DNA of 64,000 nt. It comes from Tanypteryx hageni (taxonomy: Eukaryota > Arthropoda > Insecta > Odonata > Petaluridae). Numbering within the stretch: position 1 is the stretch's first letter; every line of letters begins with the position of its first letter. This document shows, in pieces, positions 47,142-59,800 of the stretch. Below the pieces are notes generated by a model. It was not told where the DNA came from. It was given only the letters and a program-made list of their open reading frames with translations, and ran no database searches. Made by a program: the position numbers and the translations under genes. The stretch spans positions 15,253,516 to 15,317,515 of the forward strand of contig CM054114.1 of the NCBI GenBank assembly GCA_028673005.1, in the 5' to 3' direction.

Positions 47142-49160
47142 GAGAGACCTGACGAGGGAACGATGTCGACGTCTCCAGCGCTAACCGTCGTCCTTCGCCA
47201 AGGTTTTCCAAAGACACGAAAAATTCGTCGATTCCCCGGAATTTTCTGCTGCACGGACTTCAGTGTAATGATAGTTCCGCCATGTTGAGGAATATCATTG
47301 AGTGTCCGGAAGCATCGAGACGCCTGTTGAGTGGATTTGCGTAATTTAAAATAATGAGTGACGTGTGCTGAGTGCTACTGTGGCGTGGTTAAAAGAGCCA
47401 AAGCTAACTAAGAACTCCTGTGTGGTATGCGAATGCCAAATGACAACACGTTATTTTAAGATCGTTAGGAATAGCTTTTCCTTAGAAAAACAATAAGGCA
47501 GTTGCTCAGGCGATCTATTAGCTGAATTAAAACCATCAGAGAAGCATTTTGGTCTGAATGATTGGCAACCAAAGATTCGACGCATCACGATAAGACGGAT
47601 TTCCCAGGTATTAAATCCTATTGCTATCAATCAGAAATATTTAAAAAAAAGACGGACATCTTCCACGTAAACTGTAGACGTTCTATCAAATATTTTGGTC
47701 TAAAAGATTCGAAGTATTTTATATTTGCGATATTCGCCAATATAAAACTTGAAAATTTTACATAATTACACCCTGCTGCTGAAAATGGAGTCCCCATTTA
47801 ATAGATAAATAATTTACTCCAAACTTACATATTTCAGCATATGGGGACATTATTAGACTCGAAATCACGTTCAAACTGAAAGTTTTGTAGCAAGCATTCG
47901 CCTTGTAAAGTAGCTCGAATAAAAGGAAGCCATCAATGGATACTAATAAGGAAGAACGTCTTTTGAATATTTCGTCGTTGGTAAATTATCGTTTATCAGA
48001 CATTTTAGCTCAAAGCCTGCGGAAAAGGTAGCTTAGAACGTCTTGATACATGCAAAATAAATTGCGTATTTTTTATACAAAACAAACTCATCTTCTGATT
48101 CCGTCCTATCGATAATCGAACGATCCTTGCTGGGAAAACATTTTAAGTATAAGAGAAACGTTTTGTTGTAAAACCACAGAATAAACATAAGTCCATTAAA
48201 TGTTTTGGGTCCATGTGAAATGAACATTTGTGGTTCCCATGATATACTATTTCCGAAATAATTTCGCAAATAAATCTATCACGGGAAATGGTTCATTGTT
48301 ATATAAGTGCAATTAAATCACAAATAAATAAATCTGTTGGTTGAAGTCATTTGAAGGCGTAGTTAATCGTCGTTGGCGCGATCCCAACGAACCGAAATTC
48401 TTTAAGAGTGGCTTCACATTGAATGCATGAAAACGCGAGAGACCAACAAGGCCAGTGTGTGTTGAGAATTAATAAATAATATGTAAAGCTGTAACTTTAA
48501 GGACGAACACATTAAGTATTTATGGATATGCACAAGAGAAGATTGGAAATAAACTGCGATCATAAGAAGAATTAGATTTGTGACATTTTGTTTTGTTGCA
48601 ACAAGACTTTTGCAAAAAAATAACTGATGACGCAATCCTCAAAAAAAGAGGACCGGATGTCCGGTCTTCCCCAAAGTAAAAAAAACTAAGTGATGAATGT
48701 GTTAATCCGAAGATGATATCTTTTTTCAAATATTTTATTATTTGGATATGTAATAAACGCTCTATTCTATAAGATTCAGAATTTACCCAGCATTGCTTTA
48801 CTTCATCTAACCTATCCCCTACTATCTCAAACAAACCCTTTCACTGAAAATGGAGTAAGTAATATGTCAGCCAACTTACCGGAAATATTAGTTTGTGGAA
48901 ATTTGTAAATAGACAAATTATACTGATGGTAAAAATAAATTTTGAGGTTGTATATAAAATCTATTTTCAGAATTTCTGGAAAATAAAGAAAATGATATAC
49001 AATGTGCCACCATATTGACTTCAAATACAAGAAATGAAATTGCATTTATAAACCTTAGAAGGAATTTAAACGTTAAAATGGCGCACAACTTTTGTTCAAC
49101 AAACAGTAAGTTGTGACCGTCATGTAGCAATAAAAACATTATTGTTCGTAAAAAGTTATA
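47142..49160 (+). other. 3' flank of the homeobox exon, probable 3' UTR then intergenic
   Basis: This follows the TGA stop of the homeobox exon. It is AT-rich without convincing coding sequence. Several AATAAA-like hexamers occur (for example within GCAAAATAAATTG near 48053), but none can be chosen as the cleavage signal from sequence alone. The 3' UTR end is therefore not assigned. Confidence 0.4.
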
Positions 49161-49168
49161 CTAGCAAG

Positions 49169-49511
49169 CAGTGGCGTAACTATAGCTTTAGGGCCGCTAG
49201 CAAAAAATTTCTCAGGGCCCCACTTAATAATTGAATATTTGTTAGTGTGTTCTGAGTGTAATGGATATTAATAGAAATAACATAAATATAGAATTTTGAT
49301 AAACAAAGTATTTATATTTATTATGAATAATTAAATTTATAAATTATTATAAACAATTCAAAAAATCACAAAACTGTTGCTAATCACTGAGCAATTGAGT
49401 TTTCTACATATTTTAATTAAAATTTGCGATTTTGAGCTTTGGCTTCTGCAAAAAATTGCAGGGTAACTTTCCCACGAGGTGTTTTTTTGTGAGATTTAAA
49501 ATAATGTAACA

Positions 49512-49568
<57 letters not shown>

Positions 49569-49768
49569 CGGGCCCCTTGGTTGGTAGTGCTTATAAATTT
49601 CAATGGAAAATATTATTAATCCATAGAACATTAATGTGTGTTATAAGACATATTTTTAATACAATATTCACATTCAAGTAAAATTTTCGAGGATGCTAGG
49701 GTGGGGGCCCCCTTGGTCTTGGGCCCTTACGTGATCGCGTAACTTGCGTACCCATATTTACGCCACTG
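49169..49768. mobile_element. Non-autonomous hAT-like transposon, 600 bp
   Basis: Seen: perfect 11-bp ends CAGTGGCGTAA (the inverted repeat continues weakly as N-TAT). An identical 8-bp duplication CTAGCAAG flanks it (49161-49168 and 49769-49776). Subterminal GGGCC-rich motifs occur on both sides, with an internal TA microsatellite at 49515-49565. Known: CAGTGGCGTAAC ends are typical of hAT elements. No transposase frame. Confidence 0.92.
49515..49565. repeat. (TA)n microsatellite inside the hAT-like element
   Basis: A pure TA run of about 50 bp. Confidence 0.95.
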
Positions 49769-49776
49769 CTAGCAAG

Positions 49777-52129
49777 CATGAATTTCAAACTAAATTTTCA
49801 ATAAAACTGACATGGAAAATTGAAATGACACATGAAAACCGCGGAAAATGTGTATATTTTCGACATCCATGTGAACTTCTGTTGCTCATTTTTGAGAGTG
49901 CATCTGTTTCAATTGCACCTTAATCAGTTTTACAGACTGTATTATACTATATGAAAATCGTAATTTCAAAGAATCGATGTGATATTAGTGCAAGGGAAGA
50001 ATTTCGGTAAGTAGAGGTAAATTATTCCAACGTATCCTGCATTGTGTATTTCCTTCGAGTTGGAGAAAGGTGAAAACGGCCAAATTAACAACGAAGGGCG
50101 TGCCCTTCAGTTTTTTTCGACATCCATCCCACAATTCCCGGCCGTCCGCCGCACCCAAGAGCGCTCGCCCCACGCCCACGAAGAAGATTGCGCGCGAGTG
50201 GTGCCATCGCGGACAACCCACGAACCAAACAACTGAGCGGTGACAATGGAGGCGTTAAGACGAGACCAAGAATTAGTTCTTAGCCCAACGTCAAATTAAA
50301 ATTTCACGGATTCCTTCACGACGAGCATTTACAGCGCTGGGTGAGGACGCAGACCGCTCGAAAGAGGGGGAAATTACGTGACATTATGAGCAATAAGGAA
50401 TATAGCAGAACCACATATTTTCTGAAAATAACGCAGTTTGTGTAGAATTAGAGGTTTCTTCCATTCATAATTCCGAATTGATTACTCATTTGAGGGGAGA
50501 AAATCCCTTAAACTTCACATCCACTTCAAAGTAAAAATTTTAGCAATACACAATTATTATACACATTATTCTGGAATTTTGAAATGCCTGGAAGTAATAG
50601 AAATAAAAATCAACTTTGTATCGTCCGCTACTTTAATATGACACGACCGGTTTCGTTACGATCGTAGCATTATCGGGGATAATGATGCTACGATCGTAGT
50701 TTTTTTTAGTTCTATAGTGAGTAAATTCCACTAAGTGAAGCCTGAAATTATTAATGATAATCTTGAAAGCATTTTTCATATTTTGATACCTCATAATATT
50801 TAGAAGTGAGAGTTATGGAACCCATATTATAAATCCGTTAATGTGAAATATTTGCGTCGGTAAAAATGTTTTTATTAACATTGCAGTCAATGGCAAATAA
50901 AGATATATGTCGCAATTGGCAGCATCTATTTAATGAAGTGCACACAGTGCGAGTTAATTTGTTTATAAATTTAAAGTTGGTATTCAAACATATACCTAAT
51001 GCATGACAACTTAATTACACCCTATCATTTCCTTGTTGCATAAAACGATGCTGAAAATTGAATAATCTTGCGGAGATCTTAAATGACGGCATAAAAAGCG
51101 CCAAAAGTAATTAAAAACTGATTAACTACGCAAGAAATTTGAATTCCGCTTTCTCTTCGAATTATAATCGTGACTTTCCTCCGAAACATTTTTCTTTTCG
51201 CGAGTGTGGAAGACACGAAAAAACAAGCGGCAGCCCATTTCCGCCCAAAATATCAGCCGCGCGAAAACATTTCCTGTTTGAAGCACTTGGAGGAAGGAAG
51301 TGAGTTCGCCATCAAATTATTTCAATCTTGACGATCGAACTTAAGATCTCGGTCAGTCATAAAATTAAACCCGAACATAAACATACGCATTATCCCGCGT
51401 AGAAATTACGAAAAAAATTAACTTAAATAAAACAGCGCAAGAAGCCTTTCATTCCGCATTCTTCCACGATATAATTTGTCATTCCCTAGGTGTCCTTTGC
51501 AAAAGAAGGAAAAAGAAGAAAAACGCGCCGCGGACTTCCTTTTTTTTAATTTCCATAATCTCGGACGTTGCCACTGACAACTAAACTCTAATTTGATGGA
51601 GGGGCTTGAGAATGTGGGACGCTAACGCCTCCCCCCTCTCCCCACACTCCTCCCAACCTCTCCACTTTTAACGAATCATAATTGAGAATCGTGAAAATGA
51701 AATTATAATTTCCGAAAGCCAGTCCGCCGCCCTTATTAAAATGAGTCTAGAGGAGATTATGGCGGACATGAAAAGGGAAAAAAAATAACGACGCGAGGTC
51801 GCATTAAAGAGCCTCGCTACCTCCCCACTCCCCCATCCACCTCGCCCCCCATCCACCTCGCCCTCCTTCCACCCCGCCCTCTTACGCCCTTTTGATCAAA
51901 ATCTTTTTACCTTCCTAATTCCACGGGGCGGAGGACATTAAAAAAAAAGAAACAGGAAAACCGGAAAGCGGGTAAAACGAGAAATGAAAAAATAATTCGT
52001 ATTAGCAATCTGGGCGAGTAATTCAACGAACGTAACTGCATTAACACATCGAACTCCCAGAAAAATAAAAAAAGAGGAAGAGAGCGATGAGGGGAGAAGA
52101 GAAGCATTTTCAAGATGATGATGATGACG
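49777..52129. other. No gene seen
   Basis: Contains the hammerhead-like repeat at 50600. The remainder is AT-rich with GC-richer patches at 50090-50220 and 51200-51290. Confidence 0.45.
50600..50701 (-). repeat. Hammerhead-like repeat with palindromic head
   Basis: On the minus strand, GATAATGCTACGATCGTAAC is followed by GAAACCGGTCGTGT, then ATATTAAAGTAG and GTTGATTTTTATTT, parallel to the 33 kb copy. The opposite side of the palindrome (50676-50699) repeats GATAATGATGCTACGATCG but lacks the GAAAC box. Confidence 0.5.
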
Positions 52130-52440
52130 AGACCTAAAGAGAGAGATTGGTATGGAGCTGGTTGAGAAAGGGAGAGAGAGAGGAAGAGATGGAGGGAGCG
52201 ATGGAGAGAAAGAGGGAGAGAAAGAGGGAAAGAGAGGAGGTGAGAGAAAGATGTGGAGAGAGGAGGTGAGAGAAAGAGGGAGAAAGAGGGGGAGAGAGGT
52301 AGGAGAAAGAGGGAGAGAAAGGGGGTGAGAGAGGGGGTGAGAGAGGGGGTGTGAGAGGGGGTGAGAGAGGGGGTGAGAGAGATGGAGAGAGAGGGAGGGA
52401 GAGAGGGAGGGAGGTAGAGGGAGAATGAGAGCGGGTAGAG
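52130..52440. repeat. Purine minisatellite
   Basis: GAGAGAGGGGGTGAGA units and GGAGAGAAAGAGG units in tandem. The middle part has a regular 12-bp GGGGGTGAGAGA repeat. Confidence 0.93.
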
Positions 52441-53194
52441 AGCAGGATATAAACGCCGCTTAAATTGAAGACGTATGCGGAAGCGTCAATTCAGGCTGAA
52501 CAAATTAGAAACGTGTTCATCATTTAAAATTACATCTCCTTGAAGACCCGTGGACGGAATGTTTTGGAGAGGCCGCGGGTCATAAACCGTACACAGGAGG
52601 CACCTGATTTTTCGCTTTTTCGGCGTTCCTCCCTTAATATAATGCCGCACCGATTCGGAAGAGATGAGTTGGTTGAATGGAACTCTTGAAAGCAGAAAAT
52701 CGGTCCAAACTCAAATCTTGCATCATTTGCAAAACTACTAACCTGACCATAAATTAATCTAATTTCCAAATCATACTATACATCGACAGCAATGCTAATT
52801 ATAAACTACTGGCTCAATTTATTAGTAAATTATTCGTAAGTTTTAACTCTATTCCAAGGATATGCACAAAAATAACTATTGCTTAGATATTATAATAATG
52901 AAACGTATGCTATGCTTTATGAGTCATCATGTCCAACCGATTTGTTAGAACTTATGCCTCATAGCAGCGGAATACAAAGGATAGACCGCGAGTAGCACCT
53001 AGATGAACCATTTCCGCTAAAAATATGACGATATTAGAGAAAATAGCCTTTTGCATGCATGTGCATGTAAAATATATTTGCCTCGCGGAACAAAGGTGAG
53101 AAAAAACTAGTGATTATTTTTTTAAAAGTCTAGAAGGGAATTTAATATCTCATGGACATCGAGATGTTACAGATATGGAATTACGAAGGAATAA

Positions 53195-53640
53195 ACGTGG
53201 AAAGAGAGTAAGGGGGAGGAGGGAGGGAGAGAGGGAGGGAGGGAAAGAGGGAGGGAGAGAGGGAGGGAGAGGTGGAGGGAGAGAGGGAGGGGGGGAGAGG
53301 GGGGAGAGAGAGGGGGAGAGAGAGGGAGGGAGAGAGGGAGGGAGAGATGGAGGGAGAGAGGGAAGGAGAGAGGGAGGGAGAGAGGAAGAGAAAGAGGGAG
53401 GGAGAGAGGGAGGGAGATAGGGAGGGAGAGAGGGAGGGAGAGATGGAGGGAGAGAGGGAAGGAGAGAGGAAGGGAGAGAGGAAGGGAGAGGAGGAGGGAT
53501 AGAAGGAGGGATAGAGAGAGGGAGGGAGAGAGGGAGTAAGGAAAAGCCTTTTGACAAGGAGAGTGAGGGAAGGAGAGGAGAGGTAATGGAGGTTGAGTTG
53601 GACAGAAGGTTGAGAGAGAGAGAGAGAGAGTGGAAGAGGT
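53195..53640. repeat. Purine minisatellite, 12-bp GGGAGGGAGAGA-type unit
   Basis: A near-perfect 12-bp array over several hundred bases, ending in a (GA)n run near 53610. Confidence 0.95.
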
Positions 53641-53754
53641 TTGTAATTAGTTTAGAGCTCGTTAAGGTGGCACGCCTGTAATTACCACTTTAAATCGCCC
53701 TCCGTGAATGAAACTGCTGTTGAATGAAGTGAGAAGAGAGATTTAGCTGACCCA

Positions 53755-54720
53755 AAGGAAGAAGGGAGAGGGTAAAGAAGGAAAGGTAAGGAGAGAGAGA
53801 GAGGAAAGCAGAAAAGGAAGGAAAGTGGAGGTGAGAGAGAGAGGAAAGTAAAGGAAAGGAAGGAACAGGAAATGAGAGGGGGAAGGATAGAGAGAGGAAA
53901 AGAGATAGAGGAAAGGTGAGAAAAAGAACAATGGAAATATATGAAAGGAGAAAAAGAGGGAAGGAGAAAGAAGGAAGGAGGAAGAGAGAAGAAGAAAGAT
54001 GGAAGGAGATAGAGGATAGTAGAGAAAAAGATGCAAGGAAAAGAGAGAAAAATAGGAAATGGGAAAAAAGAAAGTAGATAAAGGAAAGGAGAAATAGTGA
54101 AGGAGAGAAAGAGGAAAGAGAGGAGAAATGAAGGGAGGGAAGCAGAGAGATGAATGGAGAGAGGTGAATGGAAAGAGTACCAGAGAGAGAGGAAAGGAAA
54201 GAGAAGGAGAAAGAGGAACAGAGAGAGAGAGAGGAAAGGAGAAATATAAGAAAGTAGAGAGGGGGAAGGAGAAATGAAAGGAGAGAGAAAGAGGAAAAGA
54301 GATTGAGGGGAAATGAGAGAGAGAAAAGGTGAAAGGGAGGGAAGGAGAAATGGAAGGATGGAGAGAAAGAGAAAGAAGAGAAAAGAAAAGGAGAGAGAGA
54401 AAATGGGGCAAAGAGAGAGAGAGATAGGAAAGGAGAAATGGATAGAAGGAGAAATAGAAGGAAGGAAAGAGAGAGAGAAAGAAGAGAGAGCAGAGAAAGG
54501 AGAGAGAACAGAGAAAGGAGAGAGAGCAGAGAAATGAGAGAGAACAGAGAAAGGAGAGAGAACAGAGAAAGGAGAGAGAAGAGAGAAAGGAGAGAGAGAG
54601 AAAATGGAAAGGAAAGGATAGAAAGCAAGATGGGTAAGAAGAAATAGAGGAAAAGAGAAAGTAAAAATTTGAGAAAAAGGGGGAAGGGGAGAGCGTTGGG
54701 CGGAGAAGCGAATTTGAGCG
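53755..54720. repeat. Diverged purine minisatellite, about 1 kb
   Basis: GGAAAGGAGAAAT, GAGAGAGAGGAAAGG and, near 54490-54590, a 16-bp AGAGAACAGAGAAAGG unit. Minus-strand frames of over 300 codons are Ser/Leu/Phe repeats with no domain. Confidence 0.93.
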
Positions 54721-57700
54721 TACTAAGGGAGAAGGAAATTCGATGCGCATTATATCAAAAGTATGGAGAATTTTTAACAATAACGACCAAAGAATAACGA
54801 ATCAGCTCTTTTCCCGACGGCAAGTAGGATGCCGTTCATCCTCTCTTCCATTACTGTTTTCAGGAACCATTACGCGGAATCGAGTCTGTTAGCCCCCTGC
54901 CATTATTCTCGAAATTACGAGCGATTAAGGTTTCAGGGTAGTTCCGATTTTGGCCAGATGAATGTGTTAGCGCGGTTCATCGGAAAGAAAATTATTCATT
55001 AATTCCGCGTACTCTATATCTTAGGACGAAATTAGGAAAAACATAAGCGACATAATTAAATATCTCCTATAATACGCTACTGAATTAACCACGGTGGCAG
55101 TTAGATAGATGTTGTTTTGCATTACTTAACATTTTAAGGCGTGTCTTCAAATGGCTGACTTCCACAATAAATTGATACTGAGGAAGATGTTCTCGAGCAA
55201 AAAAAACATTGGACGCGATTACACACAACAAATTATAAAATAACGGATTAATCTAGACGAGAATACATGTGTTCATGGCAGAACCGGGACGAGACATTTT
55301 TGTGCCCTAGGCAATGTTTAAAAATTACGCCCCCTCCTAATGAAAGTATACAGTACACAATTTTATCTCTCCTAAAAGTAGTTTATTCACAATTTAGAAG
55401 TAAAATAAAATGTATAAAATAAATCTATTATAATAATAGCGCTATTCCTTCCTTCAGCTTCGACGCCCCGGCAACCGATAAATATTAATTAGATATTGTG
55501 AAATCTTGCTATGGAAATCACGAAAGATTGGAAATGGAAGTAAATAAATAATAGTATTTTACAATTCTAATATTTAACCGCATTTTATTTTAGCGAATGA
55601 CGTTATACATCAAATTATATACTTACCTAAACTTCAATCATAAGAATCTGTAACTTTGTTTCTTTTTCGATTTGTTTACATAGCAACGGAAGCTTTGGTT
55701 TGGAGATACAGTCAGTTAACATAAGAGTTTCAGCATCGAGTGAATGTCTTATTTAATCATTTCCATGGATAATAAAACCTGGTTTGAATAACTGTAATTT
55801 TATATTGTCGATATTTCCTGACGCCTAACGACCCAAATATGATTTGAATGCTTCGCACGCACTTTCAAATTCGTATATAAGTGCATATGCTGAACTAAAT
55901 TAAAATATATTTTTAAACTACCTAATACATTTCTAAACACAATTAACATAAATCCTCACATCTGGAAATATATAATATAACCCATCATGCTTGAAATAAT
56001 ACTCTTAAGGTATATCTGAAAATAATTCCTTCCGACAGTCATATATCTACGTGATATCCTGCGATTCACCAGGCAGGTGGGTGGCAGAGGGTACAGCGCA
56101 AAAGATTCTCTAGAAAATCTCACTTGCGGGCTTGAATATCGTGTTGTGACCTCTAATCGTTCTAGAGACAAATACCTCTACATCGCTTAGTAGTAGATCT
56201 TATCAGAAGCCCGACGGAAGGCAGGATAGCGAGGATTAGATTCGCGAGATCGACTCTAGGACGGAGCGATATAGAGGATGGTTTTTCCTTAGGACGATAA
56301 GAGAACATAATAGGAAATGGTAACTTAGGGAAACTAGGGACCTTTGGTGCACTGCACCCTTTGCCATCCACCAAAAAGGTGACTTGCAGATGTAGATACA
56401 GTCTATCTCATGTATTTTGTCATTGTGGTCATGCATTCCTACAGAAGTAGGAGCCTCAATATTCTCAGCTAAGAATTTTGATCTATATTTCTCTATGAGC
56501 TTCAATCTAGCATTCAGTCAGCGCGATACCTAATTCGAAAAGCTTAACAATGAAGTGACACCATGTATAGGATCGTATATTTGTTTCGCGAATGTTGCAG
56601 CCCCGCGCTGAGCTTTTCCCATCTTGAGTATCTCATGAAGATTCCTTACACATTCTGTGGTACCTGATAAACATTTTTTATATACGACAGGGTCAAAGGT
56701 TAGATAGATACTTACCAAATAAACTAGGTCATAACCTAAAGATATAATGCATAAAATACTGAATTAATTTGTTCCATCTATGCAGAACGAACGAGTACAG
56801 AATAATCAGAGTTAACGAAACTTTGACAGATATCTCCTAGACGACCGTTTCTATCCGACCGACACGAGCGCCGCTTAATCCGAGGAAGCCACCGAAACCC
56901 GCGACCTAATTACAACGACCGGAGCCGGAATTCCATTAACGAAGTTCGCCGAAAGGCATCGAGTGAATCCGGAGAAAGGATGGGAATCGCAATCATCGAG
57001 CTCTAGCTAATTGAGAAAACCTCGGAACTCTTAATTATCTCAGATGTGCGTGTGTGTTTGCGCTTATGTTTTAAGCGTGAGTGGAAGCTAAAAGATAAAT
57101 CCAAAAACTTGACACCCGTGACCCACAACTGAAAGCCATTTTACGCACTACATTAACACGTCGGATCTCATTAATCCGTTTCTGAAATGGCAAAGACGCT
57201 AATGAGCACCGCGAGGAGGATCTATAATTTGAAAGCTCCAAATGCACGCGGTCCGCATATAGGCGGTGCGTCTAACATGGGCGAGGAAATTGAGAAGCTG
57301 TTGTTCCATTAAGGGTGTGAAACATTCGAGTCGAGTTGGAACTGCGCTGCGAGTATTGGTAGAATCATATGTCTGATGTAATGAGCCTCACTAAATCCGA
57401 ACATTTTCAAAGACAGAAATCCTTCGCTGAAATTATTAAATCCGTTGGTTGTTTTTCATGACTTTTTCCGTTATAATTTAAACCGTTGCGCTGCAAGCCT
57501 CAAAAAGCTGGTGGCTAAATTATATCAGAGTTACTTTAATTGAATTCGCTTACGTTATCACGCCAGAATCCTTGGGTTTGGTTCATCAGGCGCGTGGTAA
57601 AAGACATCATTGCAACACACTTCATTTTCCAATGATATCATCTGTGAGCATATACGTAATATATCATCAATTGGAAGATGATCAGCAGTTCCGGCAAATA

Positions 57701-58352
57701 TTTCTACCTGCATTTGCAGTGGATCTCGGTAGTAAAAAGAGTTTTGGCAATGAAAAATTTTACTTTTTATATTCATTTCTTGTTAAACCCGAGAAGACCA
57801 ATTAATTAAAGACGCAAAACTAGCGATATTATCCACAGGGTTTTAATATGATTATTGTTTACAGTTTTATTTTAAATTTTAACTTAAGTTTGATTTTTTC
57901 ACAATATTAAAATCGTGAGGCTTATATTTCGCATAGAAATTTTATTTCACCGCATTCAAGCCGATGTAAAATTTTCACCTTCACGTACATTTTAATCGGA
58001 TATGGAGTACTTCTATTTTGTAAATAAATAACTGGCAACCCATTTCTCTAACTACAGCTTAGAATATAATAATACAAACCTAATTATTATTGGAGAGGTT
58101 TAGATAAATGCATCCCCTCATTACCTAAATATCCTTGACTGAGTCTAGAGATCTTACTACAACATTTGAAAAATGTCTGATCGTTAATAATTAGATTCCT
58201 ATTCGATAGCCACCAGCGATGTTATTGTCGAATATAAATTTACAAAAAACAAGTAACTATCGCGGTTCTGTCGATACCAAGTAACAAACCAACAAACATT
58301 CTTACAGATTTTATTACGAAATAAATTTAACTTCTGTAGGGAACAAACCGAA
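54721..58352. other. No gene supported
   Basis: CAGAACCGGGACGAGACAT at 55278 and GACGCCCCGGCAACCG at 55461 look like old transposon pieces. 56030-56720 looks like dispersed repeat DNA by composition, but no second copy is in the window. A short protein-like minus-strand frame at 57558-57776 is noted as a finding. Confidence 0.4.
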
Positions 58353-58665
58353 GTGCCGGTGGTGTAGTGGTTAGGACGCTGGCTGCTACACGCCTGCTGC
58401 TTGAAATGACAGCGGGCACGAATCCTGCGAAAGTAGGATTTTTTACAAAGTCACCCGGCCCCGTTTGTGTGGTTCGAGGAGAACGCGCAGTCAGCGTTTC
58501 CTCGTTCGGAAGGGACGTTAAGCCGTTGGCCCCCTTGGTACTCTTCGTTAAGAGTAGGCAAATGTCGGCACCTGGTTTCCCTCCTCCCTTGTGACTGTGT
58601 TCGGTGTGGAAGGAACTGAGGCTATAATAATCCAAGAGGTTTATTAGCCAAAAATACACACACAG
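58353..58665 (+). mobile_element. tRNA-derived SINE, copy D (tail type 1)
   Basis: The full head GTGCCGGTGGTGTAGTGG, B-box-like GGGCACGAATCC, core GTTCGGAAGGGACGTTAAGC and type 1 tail ending in ATACACACACAG are all present. It is the best preserved of the four copies. Flanking duplications were not evident. Confidence 0.9.
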
Positions 58666-59104
58666 TCTTATATGACGGATTTTTTTATTGTTTTATTCTG
58701 TATGCTGACCGAAAAGAATTTCTTAGTTCCAAAAAGAATTTAAATTGAAACTTTATTTTTCATATGAATAAAGATTTTTATTATATGCTTCATATATAAA
58801 TTTGATCTTTGCTGATGAAACAGTGAAGTTCCATAACATTTGCAATATCATTTTTCATTAAGCTGACAGCATATCCTATTAGTGCGTCATTTCAGCATGT
58901 AAAAATTCCTCTGACCAGCTATTTGTGACCATCTAAAGTGCATAAGATCCCAGTTTATAGACCTTTTGAATAAAAAAAACTCAAATGTCACATGAATTGG
59001 GGTTAAACCGCTGAAAAGAAATATTTTCTAGCCATTTGCTTCATCGAACTAAGCTCTTCAGCGCATTTACCGCCGTGAATTTAAAATCATCAGCTGACTA
59101 CAAA

Positions 59105-59800
59105 GAAAAGGAGATGAAGGCAGTAAGGGTTGGAAAGATGGAAGGTGGAGGGGGAGAATTAGAAAATAGGCGATTGATGGGAAGGGCAAAAGGAGAGTAT
59201 GGGAGTGGAGGAGGGGAAAAAGGAGAATGAGGGTGGAGAAAGAGAGGAGTGGAGTAAAGGGAGTTAAAGGGAGATGGGAGGATGAAGGGGTTAGGATGAG
59301 GGAAGGGGGAAAGGGAAGGCGTGCTCCCAGTTTTGACTGGACCAATCAGAGGACCCCTTCCGTTGCCTCGCCGGAGATCGATTGAGAGAGATAGCGCACG
59401 CGGAGTGGACCAAAGGAAAATGAGTGATGGTCTCCATGGAGAAAAGGTCGGACCTCGGAGGGGAGAGAATGGCAAAGGGAGGTAGGGGAAGAGAGAAGGG
59501 AGGGAGGGAGAGAAGGGAGGGAGAGAAGGGAGGGAGGGAGAGAAGGGAGGGAGGGAGAGAAAGGAGGGAGGGAGAGAAGGGAGGGAGGGAGAGAAGGGAG
59601 GGAGAGAAGGGAGGGAGGGAGAGAAATGAGGGAGGGAGAGAAAGGAGGGAGGGAGAGAAGGGAGGGACGGAGAGAAGGGAGGGACGGAGAGAGGGAAGGG
59701 AGGGAGAGAAGGGAGAGAAGGGAGGGAGGGAGGGAGAGAGGGAGAGAAGGGAGGGACGGATAGAAGGGAGGCAGAGGAAGAAAGGAGGGAGGGAAGAGAC
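59105..59800. repeat. Purine minisatellite
   Basis: From 59465 a regular GAGAGAAGGGAGGGAG unit of about 12-16 bp is repeated more than twenty times. The 5' half is irregular. A short non-repetitive gap lies at 59325-59450. Confidence 0.93.

Noticed and set aside
46278..47254. Minus-strand and alternative plus-strand frames over the homeobox exon
   Set aside because: They are shadows of the GC-rich exon. Only the frame with the homeodomain helix 3 and OAR box has conserved motifs.
53690..54780. Overlapping minus-strand frames of 312 and 345 codons (Ser/Leu/Phe-rich)
   Set aside because: Two overlapping frames are both open because the tract lacks stop codons by composition. It is minisatellite DNA.
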